A stretch of 31,668 nucleotides of DNA, taken from a virus. Below are positions 1-3,995 of the stretch, piece after piece. Each line of letters begins with the position of its first letter. Position 1 is the first letter of the stretch. The translations under genes were made by a program, and so were the position numbers. The notes under the pieces are model-generated. The model saw nothing but the letters and a program-made list of their open reading frames with translations. It was not told where the DNA came from and did not search any database. The DNA is taken from positions 1 through 31,668 of the IMG/VR virus record IMGVR_UViG_3300032291_002669; one strand, given 5' to 3'.

Positions 1-100
1 AGTCAGCGAATAAAATTTCTCCTTGCTCATCAAAAACAGATGTAGCAAAATAGTTGCTAAGAATTTCGGCAACCTTTACATAGTCTTTACGAGTCATCAT
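1..100 (-). CDS. Small hypothetical early protein (partial, runs off the left edge)
   Basis: The visible N-terminal part reads MMTRKDYVKVAEILSNYF and continues to the edge. The start ATG at 100-98 overlaps the TAA of the upstream gene by one base (TAATG), and an AGGTGG Shine-Dalgarno lies about 7 nt before it. A second in-frame ATG follows directly. Short proteins starting MTRKDY..(I/V)A.(I/V)L are familiar from actinobacteriophages, but I know of no assigned function. It is the last visible gene of the leftward operon from the promoter near 680-708. The C-terminus is outside the window. Confidence 0.7.
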   Translation of the reverse strand, partial: MMTRKDYVKVAEILSNYFATSVFDEQGEILFAD

Positions 101-306
101 TATTCGGCCACCTTTAGAATTGCATAGGACCCATTGGCATTTATTTCATCAAGTGTTGAAGCAAGGGCAGGCACTACTAAATCTTTTAGCATACCTTCAA
201 GCATAGCAACCAAATCTGCGTGAGGCAAAGAAAGTGCTTGCTTTCCGATTGGGTGTGTTTCGTCAAATTCTGTAACGAAATTTAGAGAGTGATTTACTTT
301 TACCAT
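100..306 (-). CDS. Hypothetical 68-aa early protein
   Basis: A 68-aa soluble acidic protein starting MVKVNHSLNF. The frame stays open upstream to 411, but the start is placed at ATG 306-304 because an AGGA ribosome-binding site sits at the right distance and the upstream extension would overlap the neighbouring gene. No domain is recognised; the middle is predicted helical (HADLVAMLEGMLKDLVVPAL). It is the second gene of the leftward operon: it follows the 326-523 gene and its stop overlaps the next start by one base, suggesting translational coupling. Confidence 0.72.
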   Translation of the reverse strand: MVKVNHSLNFVTEFDETHPIGKQALSLPHADLVAMLEGMLKDLVVPALASTLDEINANGSYAILKVAE

Positions 307-325
307 TATTTTAGTTTTCCTATTC

Positions 326-523
326 TTAGTTTGAGTTTGATGGTGTAAGAGTGCCACGAAGTGTGCCACTAATTCCGAGAGTATCGCAAGCAACCTTGAC
401 AGATACGCCAACAGGTAATTGTGTTGGATAAGTTGAGATGAATTGTGCTACTGCACCTTTTGAGGGCATAGCGATTTTTTTAGTAGAACCATTAAAGGTT
501 TCTAGTGTTATAGTGTAAGTCAT
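326..523 (-). CDS. Hypothetical 65-aa early protein
   Basis: A 65-aa protein (MTYTITLETFNGSTKK...) with a strong GAAAGGAAG Shine-Dalgarno 6-8 nt before ATG 523-521. It is the first gene of the leftward operon whose sigma70-type promoter lies at 708-680, leaving a 5' leader of about 150 nt that carries the repeat-hairpin-repeat element described separately. Alternating hydrophobic residues (TYTITLETF, GVSVKVACDTLGISGTL) suggest a small beta-rich fold. Function unknown. Confidence 0.75.
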   Translation of the reverse strand: MTYTITLETFNGSTKKIAMPSKGAVAQFISTYPTQLPVGVSVKVACDTLGISGTLRGTLTPSNSN

Positions 524-587
524 TTATAGACTTCCTTTCGTTAAGTTGATAAGACTATCCTATCATTGGGGGCTGACATTTTGGCTA

Positions 588-640
588 CTTATTCGCTAAG
601 GCTCACTGTGATACTGGTCACATTTATTTGCTTAGGCTCA
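588..640 (-). promoter_or_regulatory. 5'-leader element: two TGAGCC..AGCAAATAA repeats with hairpin
   Basis: Read on the minus strand, TGAGCCTAAGCAAATAAA (640-623) and TGAGCCTTAGCGAATAAG (605-588) are direct repeats with a 35-nt period. Between them GTGA-N6-TCAC can pair. They begin about 33 and 68 nt after the expected transcription start of the 708-680 promoter. The same arrangement occurs in the rightward leader at 2034-2083, so it is probably a regulatory 5'UTR or operator element. Confidence 0.6.
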
Positions 641-679
641 TTAGCCAATTTGTCCTTATTTAATTTTTCTTATACTAGA

Positions 680-708
680 AGTATAGCAGGCCAAGCCCCA
701 AAAGTCAA
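680..708 (-). promoter_or_regulatory. Leftward early promoter (TTGACT-N17-TATACT, extended -10)
   Basis: On the minus strand the -35 TTGACT (708-703), a 17-nt spacer and the -10 TATACT (685-680) match the sigma70/SigA consensus closely, and TGC directly before the -10 adds an extended -10 signature. The -10 is half of the near-palindrome TATACT-TCT-AGTATA. It drives the genes ending 326, 100 and 1. Confidence 0.82.
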
Positions 709-738
709 ATTTAGACACGGACAAAACGGACATTTTCG

Positions 739-756
739 GTGTGAGATGCGTCACAC
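739..756. promoter_or_regulatory. CRP/GlxR-type operator (GTGTGA-N6-TCACAC)
   Basis: A perfect palindrome TGTGA-GATGCG-TCACA (740-755), extended by one base on each side. This matches the TGTGA-N6-TCACA consensus of cAMP-receptor-family regulators, including actinobacterial GlxR/Crp. Its centre is about 75 nt upstream of the expected start of the 708-680 promoter, a position compatible with activation. A GGGGCGCCCC palindrome follows at 757-766. Confidence 0.6.
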
Positions 757-786
757 GGGGCGCCCCCACTTTTGCACGGAATTTAT

Positions 787-876
787 TTATTCAGTTACAA
801 ATAAATAAAACCCATAGCCTAAGCAGATCATCGAGAACCAAAACAAAGCATTACCATTTACAAAAAAATCAATCAT
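787..876 (-). CDS. 29-aa single-pass membrane microprotein
   Basis: An ORF of 29 aa, MIDFFVNGNALFWFSMICLG followed by YGFYLFVTE. ATG 876-874 begins immediately after the TAA of the upstream gene, with a GAGG-containing stretch about 10 nt upstream. Nearly the whole chain is hydrophobic, so it should be one transmembrane helix. It is the last gene of the leftward operon from the 1787-1782 promoter. Its function is unknown. It is so short that its reality rests on the tight operon packing. Confidence 0.5.
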   Translation of the reverse strand: MIDFFVNGNALFWFSMICLGYGFYLFVTE

Positions 877-1017
877 TTATTCAACCTCAATTTCTCTATA
901 GTCAATAACATGAAAGTCTAATTGTCTTTCTAGTGGCATAGCCTTTAGCCAAGAATAAGCAGACTCAAAATCATCTGCTTCTACATCAACGAATAACTCA
1001 AAATTAAATACTGGCAT
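877..1017 (-). CDS. 46-aa hypothetical early protein
   Basis: A 46-aa acidic protein, MPVFNFELFVDVEADDFESA then YSWLKAMPLERQLDFHV. ATG 1017-1015 overlaps the TAA of the upstream gene by one base, and GGAGG in the end of that gene is a strong ribosome-binding site. The pattern beta-(VEADDFESAYSWL helix)-beta resembles small phage proteins I remember with 'V.A.d.e.A....' motifs, but no function is assigned. Confidence 0.65.
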   Translation of the reverse strand: MPVFNFELFVDVEADDFESAYSWLKAMPLERQLDFHVIDYREIEVE

Positions 1018-1178
1018 TAGTTTTCCTCCTTTTCTTTTAGAATTCCAAGAATTAACTCTAACTGCTTAACAGTTAATAGTGCTTGGGCACAACCCCAAGC
1101 AAAAGCCAAATCCATTTCTCCATAGTGTTTTTTTGCAAGAGTGTTTATTTCTTGTGCAATCTCAAAATTAGTTTTCAT
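1017..1178 (-). CDS. 53-aa hypothetical early protein
   Basis: A 53-aa protein, MKTNFEIAQEINTLAKKHYG and onward to KEKEEN, with largely helical character and a charged C-terminus. It is joined by TAATG overlaps on both sides, which argues for translational coupling within the leftward operon. An AAGGA-type site (GAGAAAGGATTTACTCATA) lies upstream of its ATG 1178-1176. Function unknown. Confidence 0.66.
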   Translation of the reverse strand: MKTNFEIAQEINTLAKKHYGEMDLAFAWGCAQALLTVKQLELILGILKEKEEN

Positions 1179-1315
1179 TATGAGTAAATCCTTTCTCCAT
1201 AGTATTGGTCAAATTCAGTTATGGTCATTAGACCTTTGTATTCATTACAAGAAAAGCAAAACTTAGTTTCGCTAGAATAGACTTTTTCACAAAAGCAACA
1301 AATTAGTTTAGTCAT
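1178..1315 (-). CDS. 45-aa zinc-ribbon-like Cys-rich microprotein
   Basis: A 45-aa protein beginning MTKLICCFCEKVYSSETKFC, then FSCNEYKGLMTITEFDQYYG. CCFC (residues 6-9) and CFSC (20-23) give two C-x2-C pairs about 11 residues apart, the layout of a minimal zinc ribbon. It overlaps both neighbours by one base. In phage early regions such peptides often bind host proteins; here the role is not known. Confidence 0.65.
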   Translation of the reverse strand: MTKLICCFCEKVYSSETKFCFSCNEYKGLMTITEFDQYYGERIYS

Positions 1316-1494
1316 TATTTTGACACTTTCCAATCTGACCACATAGGTAGTCTTTCTGGGTCAGTATCATCATACCAACGCTCAATGTTATTTTCACAAT
1401 CTTGGCAGAAAGTAAATTGCTCATCTCCAATTTCTGAGATAGCAGATTTCATTGGATTGTGCTCTACGCACTTTTTATTTTCTAGTGTTATCAT
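1315..1494 (-). CDS. 59-aa Cys/His small protein (putative zinc finger)
   Basis: A protein of 59 aa starting MITLENKKCVEHNPMKSAIS. Cys9/His12 and the pair CQDC give four possible metal ligands, followed by a Trp-rich tail (IERWYDDTDPERLPMWSDW). I recall similar small proteins in actinophages but cannot name a family. A TTG at 1503 would extend it by three residues, but it lies directly on the GAAAGG ribosome-binding site, so ATG 1494-1492 (spacing about 9) is preferred. The stop overlaps the next start by one base. Confidence 0.7.
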   Translation of the reverse strand: MITLENKKCVEHNPMKSAISEIGDEQFTFCQDCENNIERWYDDTDPERLPMWSDWKVSK

Positions 1495-1563
1495 TTTTGA
1501 CAACCTTTCTTTTTTTTATTAGTTAATTTTATTTTATTAAGTTTTTTTGTTTTCTCTAATTGC

Positions 1564-1728
1564 TTAGAGAGAACGACCACATTGTGAGTGGTAGCAAGTG
1601 CCATCTGTTTTGCAGATGTCGTGAATTGTAGCAGGTGCTAAAACAACCTGACCACATTGACAGAGGTTCATTAACCCCTGTGGATAGTCGCTAAGTGTTG
1701 CGACTCTTGCAAAGATTGAGTTTGTCAT
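1564..1728 (-). CDS. 54-aa Cys-rich small early protein
   Basis: A 54-aa protein, MTNSIFARVATLSDYPQGLM followed by a Cys cluster: NLCQCGQ, HDICK, TCYHSQCG. Five Cys and two His could hold a metal ion. It has a strong AGAAAGGAG ribosome-binding site 7 nt before ATG 1728-1726. It is the first gene after the leftward promoter at 1787-1782 and so leads the operon that runs down to 787. A hairpin (TCTCTAAGC-AATTAGAGA) spans the stop codon. Function unknown. Confidence 0.7.
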   Translation of the reverse strand: MTNSIFARVATLSDYPQGLMNLCQCGQVVLAPATIHDICKTDGTCYHSQCGRSL

Positions 1729-1781
1729 TTCTGACTCCTTTCTTGTTAAATAACCTTTATTTAACTTTCTTTATACTAGTA

Positions 1782-1787
1782 AGTATA
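1782..1787 (-). promoter_or_regulatory. Leftward early promoter (extended -10 TGC-TATACT)
   Basis: On the minus strand CCTGCTATACT matches the extended -10 of the 708-680 promoter exactly, but no good -35 lies 17 nt upstream. It is part of the near-palindrome TATACT-TACT-AGTATA, and the initial transcribed region AGTATAAAGAAAGTTAAATA is almost the same as at the other two early promoters. It drives the 1728-to-787 operon. Confidence 0.65.
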
Positions 1788-1836
1788 GCAGGGGGGTCTG
1801 ACAAATGGAGGGGTATAAATAGGGCAATTCGGACAT

Positions 1837-1868
1837 TGTGATGTAGAACACATGTGATGTACACCACA
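1837..1868. promoter_or_regulatory. Two tandem imperfect CRP/GlxR-like boxes
   Basis: TGTGA-TGTAGA-ACACA (1837-1852) is directly followed by TGTGA-TGTACA-CCACA (1853-1868). Each has a perfect left half and a degenerate right half of TGTGA-N6-TCACA. They lie about 70 and 86 nt upstream of the expected leftward start near 1775. A preceding CGGACATT and a following GGGGGCGCTCCC match the layout around the box at 739-756. Confidence 0.5.
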
Positions 1869-1926
1869 GGGGGCGCTCCCTATGACTGGTCTTAGGTGTA
1901 TACGCCTATATGTAGGGGCGGCCCGA

Positions 1927-1942
1927 TGTGATAGAGATCACA
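1927..1942. promoter_or_regulatory. CRP/GlxR-type operator (perfect TGTGA-N6-TCACA)
   Basis: TGTGATAGAGATCACA is a perfect match to the CRP-family consensus. Its centre (1934.5) is about 64 nt before the predicted start of the rightward early promoter, a typical class I activator distance. The regulator could be a host CRP/GlxR or a phage protein outside the window. Confidence 0.62.
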
Positions 1943-1963
1943 CACGACACGCCGTGTTAGGAC

Positions 1964-1992
1964 TTGACTTTTAAGACTAACTATGTTATTAT
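1964..1992 (+). promoter_or_regulatory. Rightward early promoter (TTGACT-N17-TATTAT)
   Basis: TTGACT (1964-1969), a 17-nt spacer and TATTAT (1987-1992) form a near-consensus sigma70/SigA promoter. The -10 overlaps the perfect palindrome TTATACTAGTATAA (1989-2002). It is followed by AAGAAAAATTAAATA, the same initial transcribed sequence as the leftward promoter at 708-680. It drives the operon 2274-3238. Confidence 0.82.
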
Positions 1993-2033
1993 ACTAGTAT
2001 AAGAAAAATTAAATAGAGATAAATAAAGGTCAA

Positions 2034-2083
2034 TGAGCCTAGCAAATAAGATAACAAAATGTTATATGAGCCTAGCAAATAAG
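2034..2083 (+). promoter_or_regulatory. 5'-leader element: two TGAGCCTAGCAAATAAG repeats with hairpin
   Basis: Two identical 17-mers, TGAGCCTAGCAAATAAG (2034-2050 and 2067-2083), flank the hairpin ATAAC-AAAAT-GTTAT (2051-2065). They start about 35 and 68 nt after the predicted transcript start, matching the leftward leader at 640-588. Further partial copies, TGAGCC at 2177 and 2190 and GCAAATAAA at 2208-2216 and 2223-2231, occur later in the leader; the 2190 copy is interrupted by the hairpin CTCTA-GAAA-TAGAG. Confidence 0.62.
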
Positions 2084-2273
2084 TGACCTAAATCACACAG
2101 ACACACCCCCTAAAAAGGGTAAAAATGTCAGTCCTCTATGATAGTATTACTACTATAACAATTAAATAAAAAAGTTTGAGCCTTTAGGGTGAGCCTCTAG
2201 AAATAGAGCAAATAAATCTAAAGCAAATAAAACTTAGCCCCTATTAACTAATAAAAAGAAAGGTGGTCATTAA

Positions 2274-2468
2274 ATGACTACATTAAATACATACAAGGGT
2301 CTATCACTAGACCAAAAAATAGCCATTGCTGCTCAAATGGTAGTAGATGGAAAGGTAGTATCTTTTAGAGGTGCTAGTGCTGATACCTACAATAAGGTTA
2401 TGCTACTTGCTAATAGAATTAAGCAAGAATTAGAATTCCCCCTATGCCCTTGTGAGGAGTGCAACTAA
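2274..2468 (+). CDS. 64-aa hypothetical early protein with C-terminal CxCxxC
   Basis: A 64-aa protein beginning MTTLNTYKGLSLDQKIAIAA. It has predicted helices in the middle and ends CPCEECN, a possible metal-binding or redox tail. A good GAAAGGTGG ribosome-binding site lies 9 nt before ATG 2274. It is the first gene of the rightward early operon, and its TAA overlaps the next ATG by one base. No family is recognised. Confidence 0.75.
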   Translation: MTTLNTYKGLSLDQKIAIAAQMVVDGKVVSFRGASADTYNKVMLLANRIKQELEFPLCPCEECN

Positions 2469-2587
2469 TGAACCCTTTTACAATGATTATTGACTGGTTA
2501 GATGAAAATGCTGATTATGCCCCTATAGGTGCATTTATAGGGTTAGGTATAGCAATAGCCCTAGCCTTTATTTTCGGGGGTAACTAA
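2468..2587 (+). CDS. 39-aa membrane microprotein
   Basis: A 39-aa protein starting MNPFTMIIDWLDENADYAPI, followed by a hydrophobic helix (GAFIGLGIAIALAFIFGGN) that should span the membrane once. GAGGAG at the end of the upstream gene is its Shine-Dalgarno. TAATG overlaps occur on both sides. Short single-pass proteins in early operons may target host membrane complexes or block superinfection; no function is proven. Confidence 0.65.
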   Translation: MNPFTMIIDWLDENADYAPIGAFIGLGIAIALAFIFGGN

Positions 2588-2679
2588 TGAGCCTACCTAT
2601 TATCATAGTAGCCTTGTCAGTGCTATCCACTATACTAGTACTTATCCCTACTATACTAGATAAGGATAGTGAATTCTAA
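2587..2679 (+). CDS. 30-aa membrane microprotein
   Basis: A 30-aa protein, MSLPIIIVALSVLSTILVLI followed by PTILDKDSEF: one transmembrane helix with a short acidic tail. It is coupled to both neighbours by TAATG overlaps. The upstream GGGGGTAAC is a modest ribosome-binding site, so translation probably depends on coupling. Function unknown. Confidence 0.55.
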   Translation: MSLPIIIVALSVLSTILVLIPTILDKDSEF

Positions 2680-2783
2680 TGCACCTATACATCTGCTCAT
2701 CTTGCAATACCCTTGCAATCGTTACACAAAAAAATAAACAAATAACAATCAACCCCTGCTTATGCACAACAGAAAAGAGATAA
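2679..2783 (+). CDS. 34-aa zinc-ribbon-like microprotein
   Basis: A 34-aa protein, MHLYICSSCNTLAIVTQKNK then QITINPCLCTTEKR. CSSC near the N-terminus and CLC near the C-terminus give four Cys in a minimal zinc-ribbon layout. Its ATG overlaps the preceding TAA by one base, with AAGGATAG upstream as a possible ribosome-binding site. Function unknown. Confidence 0.58.
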   Translation: MHLYICSSCNTLAIVTQKNKQITINPCLCTTEKR

Positions 2784-2787
2784 ATAA

Positions 2788-2940
2788 ATGAATAGCCTTA
2801 TACTTACAGTAGTAGGAAAAGACGGAAAGACATCACAACCTGTTTATGAGGTGCACTCATGGGAAAAGGTTGTTGAAATTATCAACGGCACATGGAGAAT
2901 TGACCATGTTACAGACATTACCAATGTAGAAGTTATCTAG
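2788..2940 (+). CDS. 50-aa hypothetical early protein
   Basis: A 50-aa protein beginning MNSLILTVVGKDGKTSQPVY with an alternating beta-type pattern (YEVHSWEKVVEIINGTWRID). It starts at ATG 2788, four bases after the previous stop, with AAAAGAGAT upstream. No family is recognised. It is the fifth gene of the rightward operon, and 7 nt separate it from the next gene. Confidence 0.65.
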   Translation: MNSLILTVVGKDGKTSQPVYEVHSWEKVVEIINGTWRIDHVTDITNVEVI

Positions 2941-2947
2941 GAGGCCT

Positions 2948-3238
2948 ATGTTTGATTTTATTTCAGCACCATTTGAATGGTTTGCCAATGTAGTACAGTA
3001 CTCACTTATCTTTATGGCTATTATGATGTTAGTTTTAACAATAGGTGCAGTAGTTGCAATTCCTTTAGGATTAAAACTATTAGGTGTTGCATTTGCTAAA
3101 ACTATTGTATTAGAAACATCTAAAATAGTTAGAGATTTAGGTATTACTAGCATAGATTTGAAACAGTCAAAAGACACTCAAAAAATGAAGTCTTATTTAG
3201 ATCGCAAGGTGGTACCCATACTGGTTAAATCTAGTTAG
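2948..3238 (+). CDS. 96-aa membrane protein
   Basis: A protein of 96 aa. Residues about 14-45 (FANVVQYSLIFMAIMMLVLT then IGAVVAIPLGLKLLGVA) form one long or two short membrane helices; the rest is a charged helical tail likely to face the cytoplasm. A strong TAGGAGG Shine-Dalgarno sits 5-6 nt before ATG 2948. It is the last gene of the rightward early operon, followed by a strong terminator at 3328-3358. Holin-like topology is possible, but an early membrane modulator is at least as likely. Confidence 0.75.
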   Translation: MFDFISAPFEWFANVVQYSLIFMAIMMLVLTIGAVVAIPLGLKLLGVAFAKTIVLETSKIVRDLGITSIDLKQSKDTQKMKSYLDRKVVPILVKSS

Positions 3239-3327
3239 GTGGCAGGGGTACTAATCGTTTAGTGTCTGCCAATACTAGTTAGATAGCCTAGTTTAACTAG
3301 TTAACTAATTTAGTCTATACTAAGAGA

Positions 3328-3358
3328 GGTAGTGAGTTATGTGCTCACTATCTTTTTT
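3328..3358 (+). terminator. Intrinsic terminator of the rightward early operon
   Basis: GGTAGTGAG (3328-3336) pairs with CTCACTATC (3344-3352) around a 7-nt loop, with one G-T pair, and is followed by TTTTTT. The 90 nt between the last gene and the hairpin contain several CTAGTT/ACTAGTTA words of unknown meaning. Confidence 0.85.
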
Positions 3359-3430
3359 GGTGTTTCTTTTTAAATACGTGTATCATACATCTGGACAAAA
3401 TATTCAGATTTTAGGCTATTTGGGTTTTAC

Positions 3431-3446
3431 AAAATTTTTCAGATTT
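3431..3446. repeat. 16-bp direct repeat, copy 1
   Basis: AAAATTTTTCAGATTT here is identical to 3795-3810. The two copies bracket the two small genes 3472-3796 exactly. Confidence 0.8.
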
Positions 3447-3459
3447 CGACGTGATAGGG

Positions 3460-3465
3460 TATAAT
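3460..3465 (+). promoter_or_regulatory. -10 element of leaderless promoter
   Basis: GGG-TATAAT followed by exactly six bases and then ATG 3472, so the transcript should start at or next to the start codon. No clear -35 is visible. Confidence 0.6.
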
Positions 3466-3471
3466 ATCTTT

Positions 3472-3633
3472 ATGGGAATATTAGACAATCTAGAAAATGC
3501 CTGGGAGTTAGATCTACAATTCGAATCCAGGCCTATACCAGTAACAGACAACATGGGTAGAGAATATCCTAACCTGGCTGTAAAATTATTTTCAGAAACA
3601 TGTTGTACAGAATGTGAGTGTAAAAATGGATAG
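3472..3633 (+). CDS. 53-aa hypothetical protein, Cys-rich tail
   Basis: A 53-aa protein beginning MGILDNLENAWELDLQFESR and ending with a Cys-rich tail, CCTECECKNG. A GTG at 3451 would add seven residues, but that start lies upstream of the -10 TATAAT (3460-3465), so ATG 3472 is preferred; it is predicted to be leaderless. It overlaps the next gene by 8 nt. No family is recognised. Confidence 0.62.
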   Translation: MGILDNLENAWELDLQFESRPIPVTDNMGREYPNLAVKLFSETCCTECECKNG

Positions 3634-3796
3634 CGATCAACAAAAGTTAACTCCAGAGCAGGCACAAGCGGTTTTGCTATTTCAAATTGAGCAGAAATTA
3701 AGGTTTGTTATTGCAAACCAAGTAGAGAAAAAATTTCACGGTAGTTATCATAACGCATCACACGATATAGCGGAATTCATCCGCAACATGGTATAA
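3626..3796 (+). CDS. 56-aa hypothetical helical protein
   Basis: A 56-aa protein, MDSDQQKLTPEQAQAVLLFQ and then a helical, charged chain (IEQKLRFVIANQVEKKF). A GTG at 3614 is an alternative start. ATG 3626 overlaps the upstream gene, so translation is probably coupled; no strong ribosome-binding site is seen. Function unknown. Together with 3472-3633 it forms a two-gene cassette between 16-bp repeats. Confidence 0.6.
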   Translation: MDSDQQKLTPEQAQAVLLFQIEQKLRFVIANQVEKKFHGSYHNASHDIAEFIRNMV

Positions 3797-3810
3797 AATT
3801 TTTCAGATTT
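3795..3810. repeat. 16-bp direct repeat, copy 2
   Basis: AAAATTTTTCAGATTT, identical to 3431-3446. It overlaps the stop of the upstream gene and touches the 3' end of the leftward gene at 3810. The T-rich run could also help termination. Confidence 0.8.
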
Positions 3811-3995
3811 TACTTAAAAACACCTTGAACTTCAAGATCGTCATATATCAAACCCATCATATGCTGTAATGCTGGATACTGTCCGTCAATTCCTTTTTTG
3901 ATTTCTTCTTGGCTCAAATTCGACTGGGCCATTAAATTTCTATTGTACTCATTTACTGTTTCGATCATAATCTCAATTACTTCGTGTCTTTTCAT
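3810..3995 (-). CDS. 61-aa hypothetical protein
   Basis: A 61-aa, mainly helical protein (MKRHEVIEIMIETVNEYNRN...). The start is set at ATG 3995-3993, which overlaps the TGA of the upstream gene as ATGA and has AAGGA at 6-nt spacing; an ATG two codons earlier (4001) is too close to that ribosome-binding site. It is co-transcribed with the DHH-like gene and may act with it. No family is recognised. Confidence 0.66.
   Translation of the reverse strand: MKRHEVIEIMIETVNEYNRNLMAQSNLSQEEIKKGIDGQYPALQHMMGLIYDDLEVQGVFK

Larger units (their letters stand above)
1729..2273. other. Divergent early control region (no gene)
   Basis: 545 nt with no credible gene. From left to right it holds the leftward promoter (1782-1787 plus the palindromic start region 1772-1787), CGGACATT (1830-1837), two tandem imperfect CRP-like boxes (1837-1868), GGGGGCGCTCCC (1869-1880), a perfect TGTGA-N6-TCACA box (1927-1942), the rightward promoter (1964-1992) and a leader of about 275 nt with the TGAGCC/GCAAATAA repeats. 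Confidence 0.75.

Noticed and set aside
566-808. 80-aa rightward ORF starting MGADILATYSLRL
   Set aside because: It covers the leftward promoter, its leader repeats and the CRP-like box, has no ribosome-binding site, and its composition follows the regulatory DNA.
2857-3177. 106-aa leftward ORF
   Set aside because: Antisense shadow of the membrane-protein gene 2948-3238, which has a strong Shine-Dalgarno and sits in a consistent rightward operon.
3239-3327. ACTAGTTA/CTAGTTT words as a phage attachment site or operator
   Set aside because: The copies are short and irregular, no integrase is present, and nothing supports attP function; they may simply be AT-rich leader DNA.
3411-3665. 84-aa leftward ORF across 3411-3665
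   Set aside because: Antisense to the promoter and small genes 3472-3796; no start signal.
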